Origin: Brachionus plicatilis
Taxonomy: Eukaryota > Rotifera > Eurotatoria > Ploima > Brachionidae
Assembly: GCA_010279815.1 (NCBI GenBank)
Contig: QEOQ01000303.1
Span: 1,333,201-1,397,200 of the forward strand
Direction of reading: 5' to 3'
Length of the DNA: 64,000 bases
The translations under genes and the position numbers were made by a program. Positions 47,770-59,400 of this stretch are shown here, piece by piece (positions within the stretch are counted from its first letter, which is position 1; each line of letters starts with the position of its first letter). Below the pieces are notes generated by a model that worked only from the letters and a program-made list of their open reading frames with translations, made no database searches and was not told the origin of the DNA.

Positions 47770-48765
47770 AAGTGTCACACATTTATATGGTTTAATTTTT
47801 TGTGTTTGAATTACAAAATGTATCCAATTATTGAAATAACATTGAAGAAGTGCGATGTTTCAATTATATTTTTCAGTTTCAAATAAAAAAATTATAGGAT
47901 TATTAATTAGGTATTTTACGAAAAATACGTAAATTTTCAAGATTTTCAGATAATTTTGGTAAAATTTGGTAAAATTCAAAACGGCCAATTCAAAATTCAA
48001 AAGATTTGAAAAAATGTCTTTTTTTTTCGAAAAATCGAAAATTTAAGAAAGTTTTTTTTTATAAAAATTTAAAAATAACTATTTTTTTGACCAATTTATG
48101 AATAAAAAAAACTGTCTTAAATTTTCGATTTTTGGAAAAAAAAGACATTTTTTAAAAAAATTTTGAATTTTGAATTGGCCGTTTTGAATTTTACCAAATT
48201 TTACCAAAATTATCTGAAAATCCCGGAAATTTACGTAATAATTCGTATGATACTGTTATCTAATCACCACTGTATTTAAAAAAAAGCTAAATGTAATATT
48301 AAAAAATAAGCTAGATAAAAAAATCACTACATAAAGTCAAACACTTGAAGGGTAAAAAATTAATTTTAATTTTCTATATTTTTATTACTTATGGCTAAAG
48401 GTAAAGATTTAAGTAGAGAGCGCATTTGGGTATTTGGAACTAGTGTGATTTCACGTAAAATCACGTAAGATTATGGAACCTTACATTTTCTGACGTAAAA
48501 TTACGTAAAATGTTGTAATCTTACCCATTAGACAGTTTAACTTTAAACACTGTATAAACAAATAAATTATTTAAAAGTTAAATATAGAATTTTAAATATT
48601 TTTTAATATTTTCAAATAAAAGTAAACTCATTCTATTTCACTAATTAATTTAATTTCAAATAAGAAAATGTTTTCAATATTAACTTAAAATTATTTGAAG
48701 CATTGCACTTTTTCAATGTTAATTCATCATTGGATACATTTTACATATAAACCATTTCTTAAATT
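47770..48765. mobile_element. Terminal-inverted-repeat element, copy 2
   Basis: The left end TGGTTTAATTTTTTGTGTTT with AAGTGCGATGTTTC near 47788-47870 and the complementary right end near 48690-48765 match the element at 4629. The middle (about 47935-48215) is itself a palindrome (AAATTTGGTAAAATTCAAAA, CGGCCAATTCAAAATTC). 48400-48530 carries TTACGTAAAATC-type words as in the 1277 element. Confidence 0.7.
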
Positions 48766-49224
48766 CATTATTTTTTTAGTTTATTTTTAACATATCTCTC
48801 TTTAATGCTTTTTTTAATTTAAAATAATAAAAACTTTTTGTACAGATTATTCTATGCTTCCTTTTTTTTATTATGTGTGAGTTTTTATGAATTGATAGCC
48901 AAAAGCCCTTCATATTTACATCGTTTTATTTTTACATAGTTTTTAGGAAAAGTAAATTTTTGAAGTTCCAAAAAAAAAAAGAATGAACTTATATCCTCAA
49001 TAACAGGCTTTCTTGAATTTTTACAACTCTATTTTCTTTTTTCTAATAATTACTAAAACAATAAACTTATTTTTCAGTGTAGAATTTTTTGTTTTTCTAA
49101 TAATTGCAAGGTAATTTTGTCAAAAAAATTTTGTTTGATTTTGTTAAAAACTTATGTCGGATAATTGAAATAATTTCTCATGAAATTTCATACAAAAGTA
49201 ATTGAGATCATGACAGAGTACAGA

Positions 49225-49336
49225 AATTATCCGACATTTTATGCCGGACATTAGAAAAAATGAAGTAAAGGGAAATCTGGTCTGATTTTTGAGAATTGCG
49301 GAATTTCCAGGGCCGGATTATCGAGGGAAGACTGTA
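49225..49336 (-). mobile_element. pogo-like (Tc1/mariner) terminal sequence
   Basis: The minus strand from 49336 reads TACAGTCTTCCCTCGATAAT then CCGGCCCTGGAAATTCCG. Known: pogo/Tigger-class ends begin CAGT, flanked by TA, and carry a CTCGATAATCCG-like motif. ATTATCCGACAT and its complement occur just inside (49155 and 49225). The opposite end was not found, so the element is truncated. Confidence 0.5.
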
Positions 49337-49437
49337 CCTTAATTTAAAGATAAGTTTTATTCTTAAACTTTATTCTTTAGTTAAAAAAAGGTAACTTTAA
49401 AAAAACCAAGTACTATGATAAGAATAAAAATATTCAC

Positions 49438-49669
49438 CTTTATCATAATTTTTTGTATTTGAGTTCAAATTATAATTGTAAGGACTAATAGCTGTGTATT
49501 GCTGTGGTGGCCTATTGTGCAACGTAGTAGGCACTGGAACATAGCTTACTGTAGGAAAAATATAAGTAGCTGTTCTGTTATGAATGTGAGGTGACCTTTT
49601 CCGTCTTATTATTAATTCTTCATCACTTTCAATATCAATATACGCCATGTTAGATCTATGAGCTCCCAT
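49438..49669 (-). CDS. Candidate first coding exon, unrecognised protein
   Basis: ATG at 49669 starts MGAHRSNMAYIDIESDEELI followed by RRKRSPHIHNRTATYIFPTV and a Pro/Tyr/Asn-rich stretch, ending at an AAAG|GTGAAT donor. It is coding-like in composition and hydrophilic; I recognise no domain. No next exon was seen downstream on the minus strand, where the pogo-like end lies. Confidence 0.4.
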
Positions 49670-50162
49670 TTTTGTACAGATGCGTTTCTAAATGCGCACT
49701 TTCGACAAAACTAATCAAAACTATATTTCTATGAAGACTTGGTAATTAAACATTTTAATGAGAATTTTAAAAAAGAAAATGTTTTTCTTTAATTTATTGT
49801 ATAGAAATAAAAATTTATTTTTCATCTTTTATTTTGTTTAAATATTTCAATTAACATTAGAAGAAAACATTTTGTTTTTTTTTTTGAATTAGAAAATAGA
49901 AATTCTAATTACAAAATACAAATTTAAAATTGGCTTAGGTTGTATTGAATTAAATAAAAAATGTCTTTAAAAGCACATAAACAAAAAATACATAAATTTG
50001 ATCAAAAATGAGAAAAAAATTGAAAGCTAAATTTTAACTTGAAAAAAATAAACATTCAAACTTAAATAAAAATTGTTGAATTTTAATTGAATTTTAATTG
50101 AAGATTTTTTCAAAATCTATAAACTAGTTTTTTAAAATCTTTTTTTATGGCATTGTTATACA

Positions 50163-50438
50163 CAGAGTTGTTTAAAAGTCCCAAAAAAAAGTCCAAGTTC
50201 GGACTCATAATTTGCTAGATGAGGCTTCATATCAAAAAATTTATAAACTCTTGGGTTGTCTAATGCAATAGATTTGGCATATATCAGAATTTTTTTGCAA
50301 TTTTAACATAAATATTTTCACAATTCTTCTTTAGTTTTCAAAATTTTAAAGTCTGGACTTGGACTTTTGAAAGAAAATTAAAAAAAAAAAGTCCGGACTT
50401 GGACTTGACTTGAGACTAGTGACTTTTAAACAACTCTG
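50163..50438. mobile_element. hAT-like foldback MITE (family 1), best-preserved ends
   Basis: Starts CAGAGTTGTTTAAAAGTCCC and ends GACTTTTAAACAACTCTG. The flanking eight bases are GTTATACA on the left and GTTAAAGA on the right, six of eight matching, as for a decayed 8-base target duplication. Between the arms lies unrelated A/T-rich sequence. 50439-52273 shows no gene. Confidence 0.75.
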
Positions 50439-52273
50439 GTTAAAGACCTAAAAACTTAGGGCTATTACATAAATAAAATCAAAAGAAAGAAATTAGATGA
50501 TAACTTTATTAATAAATGGCCACTTATAGCCGAAACAAATAATAAAGAAAAGAAAACAAATTATAATTTTAAATCCATATCCGAATGACTAGTGCTTTAC
50601 ATAGTGTTAAATACCAACGACTTCTAGACACTTCTAGAACAATTTACACTGTGAAATTATTTATTGAGTGAACTAAAACAGCATGTTAAATCTAGTTAAT
50701 AATTTTGATTTGTAGTTAATAATTTTGATAAATTTTTTCTTTTTGGGTTTAATAAAGATTTATAAAAAAGGATACAAAAAATATTAGCTTACCATCCAGC
50801 AAAATCAAAGATTAATACGGTTTAATAGTTATAAAAATTTTAAATTCTCATTTCTAGTGAAATTTAAAAAATAACTTTCTGCTTGAATTTTTTTTTCATT
50901 TCAATATTTAAAGCTTTTTAATTAGAAAATTTTTTTAATTAATAGCTCGATATAGAAACAAAAAAATTAATCACAATTACTTTTCAAAAGTTAGCCGTAA
51001 ACATTTGCTTTGATTTGATGTTTATGCTAGGTTTAAATAAAACAAAAATTAAAATAATCTTTTTATTCATCTTATTAAATAAAAATACTGTTTGTGTGTC
51101 AGCTTTCAAATTTATATTAAATTAGTTTTATTTTCTTAAAATATCTGTAATTTTTATGATCATTTAAAAAATTATTGTTGACATCATACTATTTTTTCAA
51201 TAAACAAAATTTAAAGAACTAAGCTTTGCTAGCATAGATCAAGTAATTAATTCGGATTCAGTTTTCAAAATAGATAGAAGAATTATTGATAAAGATAGAG
51301 TTAAGTGGAATAAATTTTTTGAAAAAATTGCAAAAAATTTTTCTTAATTTATAAAAAAAAAAATATGAATTAAATTTAGTAAATTATTTTAAAAAAATAT
51401 TAAAATAAAGGAGAATAAAGAAAAAATTATTAAAAAATCAATTAGCTAGCCAATTAACAGTCATCAATTTTCTTTCTCTGATATTTTACGTTTAGAAATA
51501 TTATGTTTTTTTTTTCTCCGTTTTTTCATGATAAGATAATTTCTATGTTTTGATACACAGTCATCACAAACAGATACATTAATTTTATCAATCAATTTAC
51601 AGATTTAATTATTTTTAAAAAAATTAACTTTTAGCATAATAAAAAAAGTAAGTTGTTCAATTTTTTACATTTTTTTCTGTTCTTTTTATCATTTTGTACT
51701 GAATTTCACAAAACCAGTAATTTAATTGACATGATTTTATAATAAATAATTTATCGGTAATATACTAGTAACGATTAGTATTTTTAGGAAAATGATAATT
51801 AAAGATAAGAAAAAGAAGACTGCTTGAATTTATAATGTCAAAAATAAAATTTATAAATCATTTAAACATTGCCAGCATAGAAACAATCAATAATATTCAA
51901 ATTTGCAAATTAAAATTTTAAATTACAAAAAAATTCTAATAGAATCAAGTATTCCAGTGTATGTGTCAGATGATAAAGTTTAAATGGAATGTGAAGCAGA
52001 TTGAATAACTCAAAGAACAGCTAATCGAAGCCGCAAATGGATAATGGAGGAAAAGTACCCAAACACAAAAACACAAAATTTTTTTTCTGAAAAATCGTTG
52101 AACATAAAAAAAAATAATTTACTTTAAATTAAGAGAAAAAAACTTTTCAACACAAAACTTATTGAATAAATGCTGAAAAAAGTTTAATGCTGAATTTTTT
52201 CAAATCTAAAATCACAAAACTTATTGATAAATATAAAGTATGTTTTTAATCATTGTTTTATTCTCTCACGTAC

Positions 52274-52445
52274 CATTTTTCAGAATTTTTAGCTCTACCT
52301 TTTTTGGCTTGTTAACAAACTGATCTTTCTTTTTAAACAATTCTTGTAAAACAATTTTCTTTTTATTTCTTAAAGTCTTAATAGTTTTTTTTGGCATTTT
52401 ATCCTTGGTGAGATAAATGATATTCTTTCGATTTCTAGGATTCAT
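52274..52445 (-). CDS. Weak candidate exon, Lys-rich
   Basis: From ATG at 52445 the minus strand reads MNPRNRKNIIYLTKDKMPKK then a Lys-rich stretch to an ATG|GTACGTGAG donor-like site. It may be a nuclear protein exon or chance in A-rich DNA; no partner exon found. 52446-53492 otherwise shows nothing. Confidence 0.25.
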
Positions 52446-53492
52446 TCTTAGACTGAATTTGGACAAAATTTTAAAGTAGAAATTTAAAAATTTTCAAAAC
52501 TAAATTTAATAATTTTAAAAAAATTTGAAAGCATTTCATAAGAAATTTAAACAATTGAAACAAAAAAAAATTGTGTTGTAGAGCTTTTTTTGTCTTTAAT
52601 TTTTGTGATAAAAAATTTTCTAAATTATTTTTTTTTGTGTTCAACGATTTTTTAGGAAAAAAATTTTTGAGTTCAAAATTTTTTCACTATTTTTTAAAAT
52701 TTGTACTGAGAAGATAAAATTTTGTGTTAAAAAGTTTTTTTCTTTTTTTGAAAAATCTGTGATGAAAAGATTTAATTTTGTGACGATCAGTTTAAATTTG
52801 TGTTGAAAAGTTTTTTTATTGTGTTCAATAGGTAGACCCTTTAAATTTTACCTAACATTATAAATTAAATACTTACCAAAATAATAAAATGCTGATCTAA
52901 TTTAAAAAAATACTGATAATATTAAAATTATTTACTAATTTATTTAAAATAATTTACTAATCATTATATATTAAACACTGATCTAAATATTTATTATACT
53001 AATCAATTAATAAATGGCCAAAAAAATCATAGATCAAGAGTTAAAGGCTAGTATGAAATTTAATTTTCAAATAAAATTTTTAAATTAGTTTTTGAAAAAA
53101 TATTGTGAAAAAAAATAAATTAATTAGATGAAACACCTTTATTTTTCAAACCATCATTAATTCCATTGACATCGAGTCTTCTAAGCTCCAAATAAAAATG
53201 GATTTAGAATATTTGGGACAATATTCTTGACATTAAATTGAAAACAATTTTTTTCTTATTTTATTGTATTTACATATTCTAAACTTGTCTATGAGACTAA
53301 AATTAACAAAAATAATATTTTTCGTTTTTTACATTTTTCTTTTTCTAACAAAGGCAATGTAAATTAATTTTTTACAAAGACTATTTTTTAGACTAGACAA
53401 GTATCTAAACGGATATTATTTGAAATTTTAAGTCCTAATAATTTATTTTTTTATTTTTATCCAAAAAAGGATTTTTTTAACCAGTAAATTTG

Positions 53493-56400
53493 ATGGATGA
53501 TATTAAAAATTTTTTATACGCCTGGCTTGGTAAGCAGCGCAAGGTGCCAAACTATGAATTCAGTCAACAAAATGTAAAAAATCGACAACGATTTAAATGT
53601 GAGTGCAGAACAGATGGCTTTGACTATGTTGGAATTGGAAACTCAACCAACAAAAAAGATGCGCAGACAAATGCAGCATTAGATTTTTGCCAATTTTTAG
53701 TTCGTTCTGGATTGATAAATCAAAACGACCTGCCTAAAACACAAAAAACTTTGCCGTCCACTGATTCAAACCCAAGTTCTTTACCTAGTGGAATAATTGC
53801 TCCACATCAATCGATGGGACTTAGTTTTAGCGAAAATTCTCAAAAGGAGATTCTAGCTTATAAGCCGGGTCCTTCGTCCACTTACATGTCCCATATAAAA
53901 CATTTTTTTGCTGAAAGAAAAATGTTAGAAGATGTAAATTGGACGTTTCTTTTATTTCCATCACTAATCTTTATTTAAGGCTGAAGATTCTGATGTCAAT
54001 GCTGAAATTCATGGCTTTTGGACTCTAGAAAATGCCAAAAGCCGTCTGCATCAATATTTACAAATAAATAAAATCAAATCTGATTACAAATACACTTCAA
54101 CTGGAGCAGATAATAACAGGAGTTTTTTTGCTGAGATGCATTTTTTTGACCCAAAGACAAATAAGAGTAAATATTTTATTTATAACTTATGTTTTTTTTT
54201 TTTAACATCCTATTTAATTTTTAATTTAAAAATGAGTTTTATCCATTTTAAAGACAATTATTAAAGATGAAAATTTTTTATTTTTTTAAAACAATTTTAA
54301 GAAAAAAAATTGTCGGAAATTTTTGTGACCGATGTGATCTCGAAAAGTGTCGCTTAAAGAATTGGTCACAAAACAGGAAGGGCTCAATTATTTTCATCAG
54401 GAATAGCTATTGATCTCATGGATTTATATAAAGAGTAGAATTTGTTGATAAAATTTTAATTTTACAATTTAAATTAATTGAAGGATTATTAAGAAAAAAC
54501 TTAATAATTTCTTTTTGTTACTGAAAAATTAATTCTGCTACTAATTGCATTAAATTGAATTTCGTATTGAATGATATTAAAACATTTAAAATAAAAATAA
54601 TTTAAATACAAAAAAAAATATGAATTCGAACAAAAATTTTTGCTCGTTTTTTTAATTAAATTTTTTTTTTGTTCAAATTTAAAATGTGTCTAATTTTTTA
54701 ATTATAAATTTAAAAAAGACAAGAATTGTAAAAAATGTGTTAAAATATTCAAACTATCAATTGATAAATATTAAATTAGAGAAGTCTTGACTTTGGCTTG
54801 TTTCAAAAATATGAAAATTACAAGTCATAAATTTTTTTATATCTTGATTTTTTATATTTTTAATGTTTTTTATCTTGTTTAATTTATTTCTAAAATTTTT
54901 TTAAGCGAAAATATTTTTGTTTTTTATTAATAAATTCACTTAAAAAGAGTATCACAATTATGGGAATTGTTTAAAAAATCATGTTTCAATATTTACATTG
55001 AAAAAGAAATCTAAACAAATAATTTTATTTTTTCCTTTAATACTTATAATTTTTTTATATATTTTAATTCTATTCTTAAAATAAGTAAAAATTCTGACTT
55101 GTTTTTTTAAAATTTTTGAAACAAGTCAAAGTCCTGACTTGCACTTGACCTGTGACTTGTGACTTTTATACAACTCTGATTTCAACCAGATTTCAAATGA
55201 ATATATTAATTATATATTTTTTTATTTCCTAAGTTTTCTAGAATTTAAATTAAAATTTGGATTTTCTTTTAATGTTCGTCTAATTAATTATTTATATTCC
55301 GTGAGCATTTAATAATCATTTTAATTAATTAGATAATAATCTGTTTGAATTTCAAAGAGAAATAAATAAGCATTTTCTGATTGATCCTTTTACGATGATA
55401 TAAACATATATTAATTAATTGAACTAACAAAAAAATTTAAGGAATTCATGCAAATGAACACGGCTCAACTAAACAAATGGCTTCTAAATCATGTGCTCTG
55501 TCTTTGGTGAGACAACTTTATCACCTTGGAGTAATTGAAAAATTCACCGGAGAGCGTAAAAAAAAAGAAAAACAAAAGGTAATTATAACAAAGTATTCAT
55601 TTTTTAAAATTTTTAGATCGTAAAAAGCTTCATAATAAATCAAAAAGGAAAATTTAAAAAAAATAATTGAGAATTTCGTTTCTCCACAATTAAAAATATG
55701 ATCCACACAATTAAAAATATGATCCACACAAAAAAAAATATTTTTTTCACAAAAATTTTTTTTTTTAAAAACAAAAGTAAAAAATTGAAAAACTGTGTTT
55801 TTAATTTTGAGAGTTAATATTTTGGATAAATGAAGAGAAGTTTCAAAAAAAAAAAAAAATTTTTAAGTCCGGACTTGAACTTGACTTGAGACTTGTGACT
55901 TTTAAATTACTCTGGATAAATGTTTAAAAAATTAATAAAAAATAAATGTTATAGACGCCAAGATAATTTTAAGTCTATCCAGTCTTATATTATTATTATT
56001 ATTAAATTAACATTAAAGATCGCTTAGCGATCAAAAAGAAGCTGATACACCCATAAACAAAGTTTATGAGAGTAAATTGACAAAATAAAAAGTAAAAATA
56101 AAACCAATTAAATATAAATTGAGTTTCTAGTTTTAAAAAATTGATTATTTTTTAAAATTTGACTACACTAAATAATTCAATGGCGATGTTTGCTTTATTT
56201 TTTGTTTTAAATATTTGTTTGGTTTTTTCAAGTCAGGTGCTGGTTGAATTCCAAGGGCCAACTGTAAGTTTGTTCAACAAACTTGGCACATTTGGCAGTT
56301 TCATTAAATAATACCTTAAAAAAAGTCGCATTTTAGGATTTTTTAATTGGAAACAATAAACTTTTGCAAAAACTCAAAGAAAAAAAACTAAGTTGAAAAT

Positions 56401-59400
56401 TAATTTATTTATTTTATAAAAAATGAAAATCTAAATTTCAATTTTTTTGGCTCAACAAACAAACACAATTTTTCAATTTTATTAAATTTAATTAATTTAG
56501 AAAGTTGATAAAAAAACACAAGCTTAACTCATTGAAAAATTTTTTGTTAAGAAGATTTTTAATAGAATGGATCAGATGATTTTAAATTTATAATTTTTTT
56601 CTATTTTATTTTTTGTATTGAATTTTACAATACTCCGACATTTAAATTTTAATTTCGAACTTTAACTATTTAGACAGTTCCATTTGTGGTCAATTTTCAT
56701 GATGATCTTAAAAAATCTCTTAAAGAAATGTGTGAGATTTTCGACATACAATTGGACCAAAACTCGCCGCTGATAGCAAAAAAAAAAAGCAAGATATTCG
56801 AACAAGATGATATTAAGCCTGGGTCAACGATTGTTTGGTCTCCACCGATTCCGAACTGGAATGCTTGGATGGCATGCAATATCGATGATGGTCCTTTGGC
56901 CAATGTAAAATTATATTTACTTTTTAAAAAATAAAATAAACAATTTTAAAAGATGGACTCATGTACAATTAGTGAAAATTTGTATAAAAATCACATGTCA
57001 AAACAATCAAATAACATTTATCAACAAGTAGGTTTTTTTTTGTTTAAAGTTTGAGGATAGAATTTAATTTGGTGAACGTCACATTTTATTTCATAGAATT
57101 AATTTAATAGAAATAGAAAAAAATTTAAAAATAATAATTTATAGAAAATTCATCATATTTTGTTCAGAATAATAATCTCTGGTAATTTTTTATGGAGTAT
57201 ATTTTTAAAATTTTTGTATTGAAATGTTTAGGTATTAAATCAATATATTTCTAATATTTTATTTTAGGTATTAGAATTTTATTATTTTATTAATAGTTTT
57301 TTTTTAATTGATTGGTATCAGTAAAAAATTATTTACATTTTAAAATCAAAAAATTAAGTTTTTGGCATATTATAATTTGAAAAAATATTGTTTAACAAAA
57401 ATATTTTAATTAAAAATTAAGAAGAAAAATATTAATTTAAAACTGGCTTTTTTTAATTTTTTGAACCTGCAAACCTTTATTTTTTACTTGTATTGAAACA
57501 TGTGCGATATTTTCCTGGTTTTGAATATAGTTTTCCGTAGGCTCTTCTGGTTTTTAGAAAAAACAAAAAAAAAGCATTTTCCAAGTATTTTGAAGTTTCA
57601 TTTGGTTGATATGATAATGCGTTTTTGTGTCAGACAGGTTTGCCTTTTTTTCTGTTGTCTTCTAGAGGTACATCTTTAGAATTTGGATTCCAATTCCAGG
57701 TCTTTATTACGATATGCTGATGGACCGATATGTTTGCAAATATAATTTTTTCGAAACCATGGTCATGTGCATTAACTTTTAACATAATTTTCATGATTTA
57801 ATCCAAGATTTTTAGTTTTTTTAATTTAATACCAAATGTCAAATAAATTTAACACCTAATTAAAGAAATTTTGTAAATTTAAGTGAAAATTAGATAACAA
57901 AATTTTGATAAAATAAAAAATTAAATCAAATTGATTTTTATTTTTTTATTTTATTGTTTCAAAAAATAAAAAAAAATTACATTTGTTTTCACTGATTAGG
58001 GTTAATTTTTTTTAGTTATAAAAAAATATAAAAAAATTAATGGTATCTGATTTCAAATTAAACTAACAAAATCTTTTAGTAGGTATTATTTAAAGACATA
58101 TATTTTTTGATGATATAAAAATTATTTTTCTGCTTTTAAATAAATGAATAAATTAATTAGTTAATTAATTAATCAAAAAAAATTAATGATTCTGAAGATA
58201 TTGACCAGGAAAATGTCAATTACAAGATCTAAAACAACTGACAAGCAAGTTATTAATGTATCTTGGCTTTTTATAAATGTTAATTTTTTTTAGTTATAAA
58301 AAAAATTAAAATTTATAGAAAAAATCTATTTATGAAATTTTTTTTATAACTAAAAAAAATTAACATTTATAAAAAGCCAAGATACATTAATAACTTGCTT
58401 GTCAAATACTTTTCTTTAAATTTTTTAATTTTTCTTAAAAAAAAACTTCATGAGTATTTAACTATTAAAATATATTTCGAAGAGATTTTTCTTATCAATT
58501 TTTAGTGTTGGGACCGATCTAGAGGCTACGTGGCCGGCCAAAAATCGGTCCATAAAAAATTTTTACTTAGATGTTTAACAATAAATTTAAAGGCAGTAAA
58601 CGTAACTTTTATTATTATTATTATTATTTATTTCAATGAACGCCTTTAAGGCGATGTTCTATCTAATATTTTAAATTGGTAATTTCTTAAAGAAAATTGT
58701 TTCGATATTTAGAATTCGAAATTTTAGAAAATATATTTATAAAAAAGATTTCAATATTAAAAAAATTACATTTTTAATGTTTATTTTCTTTCGACAAATT
58801 TTCGTAAATGAATTTTTATTTAAATTTATGTTTAATTTTTGTTATTTTGTTCTTATTTGTCTTTGAAAATTTTATTTTTAAAAAATAAAATTTTCAAAAA
58901 AATTAATTTTAATAAAAATTTGTTGAAAGAAAAAATTAGAATTTTATTTTTTATTATATTAAAAATCTGTTTTATAAATAAACTTTTTGAAAATTCAGAA
59001 TTATAAATTTATTCAATGTTTTTATTAATTGAAATAAATTCAAACTTTGATCTATTCAATGTCAATATTTTTTTTCAATGTCTTAGATAAATATAATTTA
59101 ACGATTATTGAAAAATATCGAAACAATTATTATTTAGAAAATACCAATTTAAAATATTTAAATAAATAAATAATAAAAAATGCTTTTACTGCCTTTAAAT
59201 TTTATTTTTAAACATCCTAGTAAAATTTTTTTTTGGATTTATCTTGGCCGGCCAAAAGTGGCCTCCGTCCAGCACTATCAATTTTCCAAGATTTTATTTT
59301 ATCTATTTATTTATCTAAACAAAAGTTAAACAAGACAAAGTTCTATCAGGCAGCAAGGCTAACTTTTAACTTTCTAAAACAAATTTGACTAAGCCATCAA

